The notes beneath the pieces are model-generated. The model saw only the letters and a program-made list of their open reading frames with translations, ran no database searches and had not been told where the DNA came from. A stretch of DNA of 64,000 nt from positions 28,621,923 to 28,685,922 of the forward strand of contig OX377201.1 of NCBI GenBank assembly GCA_947396885.1. The letters are read 5' to 3'. Shown here piece by piece: positions 45,401-56,520 of this stretch (position 1 is the first letter of the stretch; each line of letters opens with the position of its first letter). Both the position numbers and the translations under genes were made by a program. The stretch is from Heligmosomoides polygyrus polygyrus. Its lineage: Eukaryota; Nematoda; Chromadorea; Rhabditida; Heligmosomidae.

Positions 45401-45802
45401 CCTCTAGGCCAGACCAAAAACTTCAAAAACTTCTCCAGTGGCTCTCTGGAAAGCAAAGTCAAGAGCATGCGCACAAGGTACGATTAGGGGCGAACACCCT
45501 TGGTTACCGGCGTTGCAGAAGCAACTGAACCGAAGCAACAGAGTGCGACGACCGGACACGGCAACAGCCGGGTGGGGTGGCTGATGACGCTTGTCATTAA
45601 TATTGTCCGGCCAGAGACAACGTTGACAGGCGAGATCTGACGGGAAGCGCAGAACGCGGTCGTCGATCTTTGGTACGGCGCCACGCTGCACACGAGGTCG
45701 GAGACGACTGGAACGGGGGACCACGTGAGTAGATGAAGGGCACACGCCACGCGGACAGCCGGCGGGTTTGAATGGCGAGGGCCTGACTCAGGTCGGCTGC
45801 AC

Positions 45803-45880
45803 TACAAGGGAATTGAACCACTCGGTGAATAAATTGCTCGTCACGGGACTGGGTGCACTAGTCCTTTGACCACGGCGCAA
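45803..45880 (-). repeat. tRNA-like head of a possible second SINE
   Basis: On the minus strand TGCGCCG is followed by A-box-like TGGTCAAAGGACTAGTGC and, about 50 nt on, a B box GGTTCAATTCC. GC-rich sequence continues to about 45480, as expected for a SINE body. Only one copy was seen, so family status is inferred. Confidence 0.45.
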
Positions 45881-46169
45881 TTCACTCGCCGCCCACCCTG
45901 GTGTTGTTGTCTTGTTGGAGGAATGCAAGGGTGGAACACCAAAATCTCCTAGAAAAAATGGGATAAAAATAAAACATTTTGCCTAGAGCAGCTGTTACGC
46001 AAACTGTAAGCCGTAACTGTATTAGATGGATGTTGAATTACGACCAGAGCTCTTTCGCTAGGCAGGAGTTGCATCAGCACCCTCAGCACACCTGTCAAAG
46101 TTACCACACCGCGCCGCTTTCCTCCTCACCGACTATGACTTATACAATAAATCTGCTGCCATTTTGCTA

Positions 46170-47057
46170 CCAGGCTGTCCAATAATTCTTGTCCGAAAAT
46201 TTCACCATTTTTAATTTTTTTAACTTTATTGAAAAACAAGTCTAATCAACAATATAATCACCACAGTTATCCACAACAGTGGCCCATCGTTTGGGCAGGT
46301 CGCCGATGCCCTTCGCCCAGAACTCCGGGGGCTGCAACTCGAAGAAGTCGGCGATGTCGGATTTGAGGTTGTCGTAGTTGGTGAATTTTCTTCCGGCCAA
46401 ATGGTGCTTCAGCGGGCGGAACAAGTGCCAGTCGAAGGGGGCGAGGTCCGGGGAATACGGCGGATGGGCAACCGTCTCCCAGCCGAGCGTCGCCAACTTC
46501 TGCTGGGCCTCCTTCGCCACGTGGGGGCGCGCGTTGTCGTGCAGCAGGTGGACCGAGGCCCGTCGGGGACGCTTTTCTCGGATGGCGGCGGCTAGTTTTT
46601 CGAGCTGATCGGTGTAGACGGAGGCGGTGACCGTCCTGCCTTGCGGGTGCAGCTCGAAGTACAGCATGCCCTTGGCGTCCCACCAGCAGCAGAGCATGAT
46701 CTTCAGCGGGTGTTCCCTGTCCTCGAGGCTCGTGTCTCCGCTCTCGAAACGGTTGAACCAGCGCCTGACTGTGCGTTTGGACACTGCATCCTCCTTGCAC
46801 GCTCTGCAGATGTTGGCGACCGCGGTGCCCGTGTCGTTGCCCAGCAGCCACTCGTAGTACACGAACGTACGAATTCGACCTTGGTCCAGTTTAGCTTGTA
46901 CTGGTAGCTAGACGCGGCGACTGCGCCTTATATACCACTAGCGTTGAACTCTGGAAAACCTTCCAGAAGGTATTTACACTTGCCTGATATTATAACACTT
47001 CTAAGGAAAATTATAGAATTTTGAAAATTTTCGGACAGGAATTATTGGATAGCCTGG
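46170..47057 (-). mobile_element. Internally deleted mariner, copy B
   Basis: An 888-bp element flanked by TA at 46168-46169 and 47058-47059. The TIRs are CCAGGCTGTCCAATAATTCT and AGGAATTATTGGATAGCCTG+G. It is nearly identical along its whole length to copy A, including the internal deletion point. Confidence 0.96.
46242..46889 (-). pseudogene. Truncated mariner transposase, copy B (open frame, start lost)
   Basis: The frame is open for 215 codons, but the ATG seen in copy A is CTG here (46889-46887). The N-terminal part has RIRTFVYYEWLLGN and the DNA-binding VSKRTVRRWFNRFESGD. At about residue 60 it jumps from LEDREH to PLKIMLCCWWD, skipping about 130 residues including the first catalytic Asp. 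Then LLHDNARPHV (Asp 118) and YSPDLAPFDWHLF (Asp 153) follow with the 34-residue spacing of D,D34D mariners, and it ends VVDNCGDYIVD. Two of three catalytic acids cannot support transposition; a shortened protein could at most bind TIRs if expressed. Confidence 0.92.
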
Positions 47058-47567
47058 TAATTTTATCATCAGTTTTCATTCTGTAGCATTCCTATTTCTT
47101 CTGTTTTTACTGCCGCCTTATGTTTCACGTCCTCCGATTTTACTGGAAATTTACACGTTTATCTCTATGCTGACAATTTCCGCCGTTTTCATTCATGTCG
47201 GTTCTACTTTCAGTAAAGAAAACACAACATTTCATTGCTCTTTTAATGATATCATCAGATATGGGCTAAGGTAGTTATGCTTCACTTTGTATTTGTTTTC
47301 TACAACGCAGTCGGTAGTGACCATCTCAGGCGCAACAAGAATTGATTTTAGGCCCGCTTTGCGCCTATACATACTAACGCTTGCAACATCTAAGGTACTA
47401 GTGGATTCCCTACTACTCTGGAAAACGAAAAACTGACGCGACCATCAAGTAGCCCTCTCAAATTACTGCAAAGGATTATTACAATACATCGCGTAGAAAT
47501 AGAACTCGTGGCGCACTTCTAAAAAAATTACTGGTATATTTTTACCTTTGTTATTTTTTTTGTATAC

Positions 47568-47750
47568 ATGGACGCGAAGATGGGCAGCATTGGGAGGTGG
47601 GAGCACGCCAACCAATCATAATCAAGCAGAGCACCGAGCGAACATAGTCTAGCCAGTCAGGTTACCGATCGTACACTTCTTCTCTGAGTAGCGTGACCAT
47701 TCGATGCGATCTGATTTTCCACCTCCCAATGCTGCCCACCTTCTCGACAT
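47568..47750. mobile_element. MITE-C copy 2
   Basis: The left TIR GACGCGAAGATGGGCAGCAT+TGGGAGGTGG matches the inverted right TIR CCACCTCCCAATGCTGCCCA+CC. The interior resembles 4437-4646 (AGAGCACCGAGCGAACA). Confidence 0.8.
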
Positions 47751-47883
47751 ATCCCAAGGGACCGAACTGAGGCAATGTCTATAATTTATTACTGTTTATT
47801 TTGCGCAAAAAAAAAACATTTTGAAAACATTTTAACATTTTAATTATTTTTTCACAGTCATGATGTTGGGTGTGTGTAGCGTA

Positions 47884-48175
47884 TAAGGATCAAGAATAAA
47901 GGACGGCGGTATTCAATCCTCTTTGGGATGCGCCACGCATTCTACTTCTACGGGATGTCGTGGAGGGAAGCTGCGTATTTGGCCATACAATGACTTGCGG
48001 TGGCCAGCCGATGAACAAATCAGCGCTTTATCATTCCCAGACAAGTCTGGTACCTATTCACCGAACCCGGAGGGATGGAAGGTTTGCTTGGCCTGGGCGG
48101 GAAATTCGAAACGGGAACCTGGTATCGGGTGCAGGCGACATCCGGCGCCTCCTCCGACTGCGCTCCACGCACCCC
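47884..48175 (-). mobile_element. SINE-1, full length, with target-site duplication
   Basis: A perfect 12-bp duplication GTGTGTAGCGTA flanks it at 47872-47883 and 48176-48187. Tail, body and head are complete (GATCAAGAATAAAGGACGGC to CGACTGCGCTCCACGCACCC). Confidence 0.94.
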
Positions 48176-48550
48176 GTGTGTAGCGTAGTAAGAGAAAACT
48201 GCGGCTGACTGTGGCCTGCACAACTGATTCAACTTTCGGACCCCACCCAGACCAGCTAAGCCATCCATCCTTTCGGTGTTTAGAAGCTGCTACCGTACTG
48301 CTCTGATGAGTAGGTCAATAGAGCACGAATCTAGCTATCAATTTGTCATCGAGTCAGTGTGTAGGGCGTCTACGCATCGAGATTGCATATTTATATTTTA
48401 TATTATAAATAAGAGCACACTGACTACTGTAGTTGAACCGATCACTTCGTGGGGTTCCTTCCCCAAATTTGGTAGTAACTAACACTTTCTCGCTGCAAAG
48501 AATATTGACAGGCCAACATATCCATATGATATATTCATCTTCAAGTGCTC

Positions 48551-48683
48551 ACCTCAACTCTGAAAAAAAATCGATGAGATAAGGGTATCCCACCCTGAAA
48601 GACCAACCGTGACGAGCCATCATCAGCATAATGCCGATTGAGATGTAAAGCTCTATTTCCAGCCATTGTGCCACTGTGAAGAT
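48551..48683 (-). repeat. Dispersed repeat D copy 1
   Basis: On the minus strand GTGGCACAATGGCTGGAAAT, CATCTCAATCGGCATTAT, TCTTTCAGGGTGGGA and ATCGATTTTTTTTCAG match the plus-strand copy at 58797-58926. The TGGCACAATGG word looks like a tRNA A box; no B box was seen. Confidence 0.6.
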
Positions 48684-48696
48684 GGGGGGGGGGGGG
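48684..48696. repeat. 13-nt poly-G tract
   Basis: An uninterrupted G run on the plus strand next to repeat D. Confidence 0.95.
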
Positions 48697-48739
48697 ATAG
48701 AAAAAGAAGGAGGCAGACAGATGGAATAGCTTAATGTAT

Positions 48740-48910
48740 GGGCCAGATTTGTCAACGACTTACGTAACTTGAACAGAGAATTCACAGCGGAAAATTAAGA
48801 TAACGCGGCTTATCGCTCACCATATCCTACCGCTTGATAAGCCGCGTTATCTGAGCTTTCCGCTGTGAATTCTCTGTTAAAATTATGCAAGTCGTTGATG
48901 AATCCGACCC
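48740..48910. mobile_element. MITE-B copy 2, nearly perfect palindrome
   Basis: The arms ACAGAGAATTCACAGCGGAA..GATAACGCGGCTTATC and their inverse meet at CTCACCATATCCTACCGC. The outer ends are GGGCCAGATTTGTCAACGAC and GTCGTTGATGAATCCGACCC. It is directly abutted by a SINE-1 copy. Confidence 0.88.
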
Positions 48911-48921
48911 GTTTGCTGAAA

Positions 48922-49163
48922 GGGAGCACGATAGCGCAGTCGGAGGATTCGTCGACTCTCGCGTCCACCCGATACCAGGTTCCTGGTTCGGATTTCCCTA
49001 CAGGCGAACCAAGCCTTCCACCCCTCCGGGTCGGTGAATCGGTAGCTGGCCACTGCAAGCCGTTGTATAGACTGAATAAGCCTACACGACATCCCACAGA
49101 AGTATTAATAGAATACGTAGAGGATTTTGACTGACTAATGTTGTCCTTTATCCATTATTCTTT
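48922..49163 (+). repeat. SINE-1 copy with internal deletion
   Basis: The A box (CACGATAGCGCAGTCGGAGG) and B box (GGTTCCTGGTTCGGATTTCC) are intact. About 40 bp around TCTGGGAAGGATGAAGCG is deleted. The tail is GTCCTTTATCCATTATTC. Confidence 0.8.
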
Positions 49164-49856
49164 ATATGTATATCCTGCAAGATTTTTTGCAATTTTTTAA
49201 ACATCACAGCCACGACTTAGATGTTTGCATTCTTCCGCTGTACTTCTGCATTCTTTGACTACAGTAATTAGGATTACATTTGAACTTTACTTGCATTCAC
49301 ACGTTTAAGATTTTCAGGTAGATCTTTTTACTCAAGGAAATACAAAATCCAAATCGTAACGAAGCGAACCACTAAACGGCTCATAATTTCGCATGGTCGT
49401 GACAGTAAAATAAATCAACTAGCAATTCTGAGGTCAGAAACTCTTCCATCCCAAAGCGTCGCTTTGAATTGTTGTAGAGCATTTTAAAGGAAGAATGTAG
49501 TAAAAACCACATGTGTTTAAAAGCTGGTGACAAAGTGAGACAAAGAGGCAATGGCCTAAATAGGGTGAATTGAAAAATCTGTCCCAGTAAACTAGGCAAC
49601 TCCTACCGTTGTCAAGACAATTCTTCGTCTTTTCGTTTGACTTTTTGCTGTTTTTGAGACGAATTGTAGAGCGGGGCGGACGTTACGTCGGCCCTAATGA
49701 CATCGTCTATTTGTCACGAAAGGGCAAAAACGAAAGAAAAATGGTGGAGACGCCGCGAAGTGGGACAAGCGACAAGGAAGACACTACGAGAGAAGACAAC
49801 AGCGACAACAACGAGCTCTGCAGACGAGAAAGAGAGCTCGTTACCTATTCACATAG

Positions 49857-50105
49857 TTAATGAGACTCAGCTGAAGGCAATAGCGACACAGCCACCCCCC
49901 CCCCCCCCCCCACAGAGAGAGGAGATCTCGTGATGAAAACATCGCCGACATAGACTTCCTCACGAGCAATGCTGAGCACGGGACCGGACAGAACAGTGAA
50001 CACCGGAAAAGCGAACACCAGTGTAAGCGGAAGTGGCGAAAATCGGAGGGATCCGTGAACAAAAACGACGAACAACATGAAAAGCCAGATGGCAAAGGAC
50101 AAAGC
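49857..50105 (-). other. Possible hydrophobic exon, unidentified
   Basis: The minus frame reads FAIWLFMLFVVFVHGSLRFS, PLPLTLVFAFPVFTVLSGPV, LSIAREEVYVGDVFITR before running into the poly-C/G tract at 49895-49911. It is membrane-like, but there are no clear splice sites or family. Confidence 0.2.
49895..49911. repeat. 17-nt poly-C tract
   Basis: An uninterrupted C run on the plus strand, poly-G on the minus strand. Confidence 0.95.
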
Positions 50106-50109
50106 CGAA

Positions 50110-50208
50110 ATTTGTTCTTGGGATGCGCCACTCATTCTACCTATGCGGAATATCGTGGAGGCCATTTGAATGCGTATTCGACCTATACAGTGGCCAGCCG
50201 ATGACCAG
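50110..50208 (-). repeat. SINE-1 3' fragment
   Basis: TTGGGATGCGCCACTCATTC, ATATCGTGGAGGCCATTTGA and TACAGTGGCCAGCCGATGAC; the head half is absent. Confidence 0.7.
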
Positions 50209-50463
50209 CCACTGCTCTTGCTGGACTAGTGACTAGTAACCAGTGGCTTGCTAGCTAAAAGTTTGCTCTACAAGAATGCTATAGAACACGATAAAAGAGA
50301 GAATTTCCGGCAAGCACTCACTACTACAAGAATATCAAACACCTGTCTAAAATTTCTACTTTGAAGGAAGCAGTCGTGGGCTGTAAACATGATTGACCAG
50401 AAGTCTCTCAAGTTCAACACTGAGATCAGTTTGCATAGAAATAAGCCAGCAAGCTGAGTGTAA

Positions 50464-50752
50464 GGACAAGGCAAAGGGACGGAGTTACTTAATCCTTTTT
50501 GGGATGCGCCGCACATTCTACTTCTAGGGATGTCGTGGTGGTCATTTGAATGCGTATTTGTCCATAAATGACTTGCGGAGGCCAGCCATTGAAGAAATTA
50601 GCGCACTACCCTTCCCAGACAAGTCTGGTTCCGATTCACCGACTCCTGAGGGATGGAAGGCTTAGTTGGCGTTGGCGGGAAATCCGAACTAAGAACCTGG
50701 GTATCGGGTGCACACGACAGCAGGCACCTTCTCCAACTGGGCTACACGCGCT
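50464..50752 (-). mobile_element. SINE-1, full length, with target-site duplication
   Basis: Flanked by CAAGCTGAGTGT (50452-50463) and CAAGTTGAGTGT (50753-50764), a 12-bp duplication with one substitution. The A box has decayed (AACTGGGCTACACGCG on this strand). Confidence 0.9.
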
Positions 50753-51967
50753 CAAGTTGAGTGTTGGAAATACAAATGCAAAGAGAGGGTAAACTACCCT
50801 GAAACTTCTTGGAGATTTCGCTCAATAAGCTTTTATTTTGCTCTAGCGGAGTTGTCGGAACGATGTTCCTGGAAAACTTCAGCTATTCAAAGCTAGCTTA
50901 ATGTGCGAGAAATGCTCACAAACTTCCCACACTCGGGATATGGGCCTCACACACTGAATGCAAACCCTGAACCGAAAACATCGGAATTCAGCAAAGAATA
51001 ACGCCCTTAGACTCCTGAAGTGGTTGAATGCTAAGGCTCTTAAAGGACTAGGTTAGCATGTGATTGCAAAAAGGGCAGTACAAAGCTTCGTTGCTCTGAA
51101 GTGTCGTCATCAGACAAGCGAAGCGATTATCTAAGCATGGCTCGTGTTTTTGGCTGGTGCTGCAAGATCTCGAGCATTTACAGTCGAGCAGTGGACAGAA
51201 TAGACTACCGTAAACCGTACTCTTGTACTCTTGAAGGAAGCGCCACGCATTCTATTTTAGCTGGAAAACTGAGGAGGCACTCTGAACGCTTGTTGGTCAG
51301 CAATTTTTTGCGAACCTCTTTCCCTGTATATTTCTGCACCGGCTAAATATAACTTCGGAGAAAAGGTTGGTGCTTGCAGATGATACAATCCGTGTACACT
51401 GCTACATTTGTGACGGTCATCCCAATAGATCAACAGGTCTCAAAGTCAAGCATGGAATATGCTACCCTACAGACGTCAGCACTCTGAGAAACTACAGATA
51501 ACCGTCCGGGTTCGACCCATCGCCATTTTCAACAAAGCGCCTTCTTCTGTCCAGACCAAGCGACTAATGGTAAGTCCCATAGTCAGCTTTGTAAAGTGGA
51601 AAAAGAGCGAAGCCAGACAACTAGGAGTCCACGTACTCTGACAGAAGGGCCATTTGACAAAGTGTATTCCTCTTCTCGAAAGCTATTTTCTTCGCAGTGA
51701 AAACGGCATATTCCCATGGGACTAGGCATAGCAGGCAAAGGGCAATAAGGCTGCTCAGATTTGCGATTCTAAAGTTAAACGTAGAAGATAAATTAATGTG
51801 GATAAATTGAATAAAGACAACAACCAATGCCCTGTAGGCAACAGTAACAATACAGTTTCAAAATGAAGTGCGGTTCAGAACCTGGTGGCTTGTTCGTAGC
51901 TGAAGCTTCAAGAAGATTTGATTATTAAATCCAGGATTTTGTTTTGAGTTAAGGGATAGAAAGTAGA

Positions 51968-52345
51968 AAAGATGGTGTTAATCAATCCCACTTCGGGTGG
52001 GATAACATTCTATGAATATCTCTACAGAACATTGTGAAACCAAATTATTTTTGAGAAGTGAATTGGAGCGTTTCTATCAAGGCCTACAACTTCAAAACGG
52101 GCTCGAGTCCTGCCTGGCGCTAGAGCTTTGACTGCAATAAAACATCGTCATAAGATTGTGGAGGTCACTTGGATGCGAGTTTGCCTTATTCAATGGTCTC
52201 CAGCTGATAAAGAATTCAGTGATTATGACTTCCCGGACAAGCCTGGTAGCAATTCAATGACTCCGGACGGATCGAAAATCAAGAACTTGATGTCCGATGC
52301 ACGCGACAGCCGACGCCTCTTCCGACTACGCCACTATGCCAACTG
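51968..52345 (-). repeat. SINE-1 copy split by a tRNA-like insert
   Basis: The tail part 51968-52030 (TGTTAATCAATCCC, AACATTCTATGAA) and the main part 52158-52345 (GTGGAGGTCACTTGGATGCG to CCGACTACGCCACTATGCC) are separated by foreign sequence including the tRNA-TIR 3' block at 52095-52150 (GGGCTCGAGTCCTGCCTGGC). Confidence 0.65.
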
Positions 52346-52742
52346 TGTAAACACGCTAAAAATACAAAAACATTCTTGCGTTGTTGGTAGTTTTTATTGG
52401 GGGCCTATGGTGGAAGAATGAGAGAAGCAGAGCTTTCCTTATCCTAAGAGGGTGCAGGACTCATTGAGCCACTCTGGCACGCGGTTGATACAAATAGAGT
52501 CTTTACTGCTAACTCGATGATCAACAAGAACAAGATGATAAGTAACTCAAGTGACCGATAGTCGTGACTCGTTTTCGCATGAGTAAAGGAGGCGATGTTC
52601 CTCTCGCCTCATTATAGAGAAGAGTTGGGCGCATCGTCTACTGCCAGGCTTCAGAGCGCAGCGCTGCCAGCGGGAACATCTTCTTATACGTGGTGTCCCA
52701 GTTTGGTGCCCTCATCACTCAAACGTCCACTTTTTCGGTCAG

Positions 52743-52967
52743 AACCGCATGCATCACTAACGGAAGTGTCACGAACTAAGCGGTCATGGCTGGAGCTCAG
52801 TCGGACGTTTCCGGTGCTAATTCGGATATTTCAGAGCTAGGTAAACGTGCCTCAATAAGGGAGTCACGAATCGGTTTTAACTACTCCGACTCATCATCAA
52901 GCGTAAGTTCGAGAATCGAAGGCGTGATCGTCCTGTGTCTTGGTTTCAGGAGTGGATTGCGTCGTAA
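52743..52967 (+). CDS. Candidate small spliced gene, unidentified
   Basis: A good acceptor TTTTTCGGTCAG ends at 52742. ATG is at 52786, and the frame MAGAQSDVSGANSDISELGK, RASIRESRIGFNYSDSSSS ends in phase 0 at a strong donor AGC|GTAAGT (52903). A 47-nt intron, the classic nematode minimum, ends CTTGGTTTCAG at 52949. The second exon adds EWIAS and a stop at 52965-52967, giving 44 residues. The product is polar and Ser-rich with no domain I recognise. It could instead be the tail of a larger gene whose earlier exons I missed. The intron is better supported than the start. Confidence 0.4.
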
Positions 52968-52999
52968 CTTTTTCAGCTTTTTAGGTGCTTTTGTATCTT

Positions 53000-55420
53000 T
53001 AAATAAACTGTCTCTTCAGCAATGTCTAGATTCACTAGCAGCTTTGATTGCTTGAGAAGACATGTTATCAGCATGGAATTGGATCCTACAAAATGTTGAA
53101 CGCAGATTGCTTTACATTTGACAGAATAAAAATCTTCTGGGAGCAGCTTTCGAATCAGTCGGGACGGGTCCAAATTTTCATTTTTTCAAATCAATTTTTT
53201 CGATTTTAGCAGAATATCATGGCACGATCCACTTTTCTACCTAAAAATACAATTGGCCCTAAAACTATACTCTAGATGCTAAATCGATGCTAATTATTAA
53301 ATAATACTAAGGGTAATTTAGGTGCTCGCCCCACAAAGCTTTTTTCGATTACTGAGCTGTTGCCGAAGGCTGATCTGTCACGGAAATATTTTTTTCAACC
53401 TGAATTAAGCAGCTTAAGGAGGTGAAATTGTACCCCATAAAATTTCGAGCCATGACTGATATGTTAACAAAACCAAACCTTTCCGCAGCGTTGATCCGGT
53501 ATAATCAGTGGGAGTCGAATTCATGATCGTTCAAACTCATGGAAATGAAATGTTTTTTCAATCTGAGGACTTCGATCCTTTCTTAATACACAGTAGAAAA
53601 ATCTGTTTTTCTGCAACGATCCTTTAGATAATCAGTGAATTCAATTTTGATTCGCTTGCTGAAAAAAAAGCCAAATCACCTCTGATCATATCTGGTGCAG
53701 ATAAGCTTGATTCTTATTTATAACGAACAGTGTTCGAATTTTTATAGAATATAACATCGCTTTCTAACAGTGCCTCCTTCATGTAGACAAAAATATATTT
53801 CCATTATAGGCCTTCGCATGCGACCGACGGAGTCAGAAAAGGCAGTTGCAAGTGATAACTCTGACTTGTACTTAATAGCTCTAACTTGGACGCTTTCCAG
53901 ATTTAAAATAAAACTAAAAGCGCATCAGACAATAGAAAAATCTCGTTTGAAAACTAGTTTTAAAAGTAGAACCTTCTACATATGAGGGTCAGGAGGTTGT
54001 ATTTTCGTCCATTATTGACAAAAACCGAATGGAAATGGAATCTCCGCCCCGTTTGAAGATCATGTAAGAGTGGCGATGACAGGGAGGAGGCTTATGTTCC
54101 TTTAAGACGAACAAGCCTTCACAAGCAATGAGGTCTTATCGCATGAAGAAAGGACATAACACGGCATAAAGAAAAGAAAAAAGATCTATCCATGTGGGCA
54201 TTTTTTGCATACCCAACCAGAAAAATTTCCAAAAAAAAACAGTAGGTTCGAAAATGACTCCTAAAGAAGACAAGCATAGCTATCCTTGAGATACAACACA
54301 TTACAACTTACTATCCGTGCGACACTTGTCTCTGCTCTATTCGCCTTTATTTCGCTTCCCCACCCCCATAAGGATAGATTCGCTACAGGGTCCCAGGCTC
54401 TAATCCTACAATGCTGTTCCTCAACCTGAAACCCCCCGCTTATTAGCAGTAAGGGCACTCAAGACGTCAGACCGTAAAACGGTTAAGAAGTAGAGCAGGC
54501 CTATGTTACCGCTTGCGGCTCGAAGGCATCGTGAGAAGGAAAATGAAAACGTGAACGAATTGGAATTCGTCGTTGAATTCAATTCGTCCCTTATTCATTG
54601 TACAGCTCAGCGTTAGGAGGAAAGAAGATAATGAAGCGCTGCGACGATGACTCAACCAAACCGTAGCCAGTCGGTTAGGAAGAATTTGGCAGTCGACGAT
54701 GGGACGACGAACTTCCTCTGCTCAGCACAGCTTCTTCTGAAAAGGGGAATATACCTAGGCACAGAACGAACGAACTCTGAATTTACAGCGGAGCGAAGTG
54801 AATCGACGAGAGAAAGTACGGCGCGATGCAAGGAGAAGAGGTCGTTATGCTGAAGACGCCATTTACGAGAAGCAATTAGATCCTAGGAAGAACGCTGCGA
54901 CGCACACATACACTTCCGGCCGTGGTGGCATGGAACCGGCTGTGCGTCTGCCTTTCCGCAACCACGTCAGGCGAATGAAATCTGCTGTTTTGGCAGGAGC
55001 CAATTACGCGACGTCGTCCACAGACAAATATCTGCGAAGGAGGAGAAGTCCTGCAGAATCGACACCGCACGCGAGGAGTGTTGACAGGAGCAGTGGAAGG
55101 CCGGGCAGGCGGCCGGAATGAGGTGGATGTATGGGCGAGTGGAGGTAATCGGAGACGATATGCACGGTGAAAGACATCCGCACGAGTTGAATTAATGCCG
55201 CGGCATTCAACGGCGAAAGCTGGAGGATGAAAAAAAGAGGAATTAGGGAGAGGGAAAGAAGAAGGAAGCGATGCATCACTGGATGACTGAGCGCCATGGA
55301 ATGAATTGACGGGCTGGAACTTCACTCAACGTTCAGCTTCACTTCAGTGAAGCTACATAGGTGATCAAAGCACGAACAGTTTTGCTTTGTGTGGCATACA
55401 TTAATGAGAACGTGGTAGAA
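53000..55420. other. No assigned gene; CpG-rich patch at 54800-55200
   Basis: 53000-54790 is AT-rich and featureless apart from short ORFs. 54800-55200 is CpG-rich and open in plus (54798-55121, Arg-rich) and minus (55325-54876, Ser/Pro-rich) frames. I cannot choose between them. Confidence 0.3.
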
Positions 55421-55424
55421 CAAT

Positions 55425-55682
55425 CGAACAGGCGCCGATTGTCGCGAGGACTCCAACTCAATGTCTTTGGTTCGGATTTCTCACCGAGAACAGCCAAGCT
55501 TACAGTCACCCCGGAGTCGGTGAATTGGTACCAGACTTGTCTGGAAAGGATGAAGCGAAAGTGACTCGTTCATCGGCTGTCTACTGCAAGTCATTATGTA
55601 GGCCAAATAAACATTCAAATTACCTCCACGACAACGCATTCCAAAAGGGATTGATTGATGCCGTCCTTTTCTCCTTTATCAG
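55425..55682 (+). repeat. SINE-1 copy, diverged head
   Basis: CTTTGGTTCGGATTTCTCAC, GTCGGTGAATTGGTACCAGA, TACCTCCACGACAACGCATT and GGGATTGATTGATGCCGTCC. Confidence 0.75.
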
Positions 55683-55874
55683 TTTACTAGGACGTAGCTC
55701 TTCGTGTGCTCGCGGAGAAAGGGATAGAAACTGCATAGTGGTGGGAGATGCCAAGAGGAAAAGAATGTCCACGGTGTGAATGGATAAAAAGCGGGAATTT
55801 AATTGAGACAGAACTGCTACTGGCGTTCGTACCGTGATCGTGTGCTACCAAGTAGCTCTAAATATCCTGAGCAG

Positions 55875-55980
55875 CTGCTAGCATACATCTATGCTGTCAT
55901 TTCCGTAGGGAGAGAATGCGCAGCGCATTCCAAAAGATGTTGATATACACCGTCCTTTATATCCCTTATCCTCTACAACA
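55875..55980 (+). repeat. SINE-1 3' fragment
   Basis: TTCCGTAGGGAGAGAATGCG, CAGCGCATTCCAAAAGATGT and the tail CCGTCCTTTATATCCC. Confidence 0.65.
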
Positions 55981-56520
55981 TCCTCTATCCCTTTTCCAAG
56001 TTTTCTTTCACTCCTGATATTTATTTAGTTGTTTATTGCACTCATAGATACGCTCTAATCAAACGAAAAAAACTTATAGCAGTATCAGAAACACCACATA
56101 ATGCTTCTCCATCCTATTCATCGACTTAACAAAAAGAATTTGTTCAATTGAACGGCAAAACACGTAGCAGATCAAGCTCTTTATTCATGTGGAGAGAGGC
56201 AGAATGGATGAAAGCAAGGTGAACAGACAATTACTCCGGTTTATTTATGGTTGATGTATTAATTCTGTATCGATACTTCTATGTTCCAACACAAGAAGTT
56301 GCCAGAGGAAAACCCATTTCTCCAAGGCCACGAGCCCCATACGTGTTTCCTTTTTACCCAAAGGGCCGGCTCTGAGTTTTTAACATTCTCAAAAAAATAT
56401 GCGCTCCCTAATTCATTAGCTCAGTTTAAGAGGCTCGTGGACAGGTATCTCCTGGAATAACTAGGTAGTTACTATCAGTTGTGTTGTAGTGTTGTTCTTT
56501 GTTGTTGAGTGTTTTAAGTT

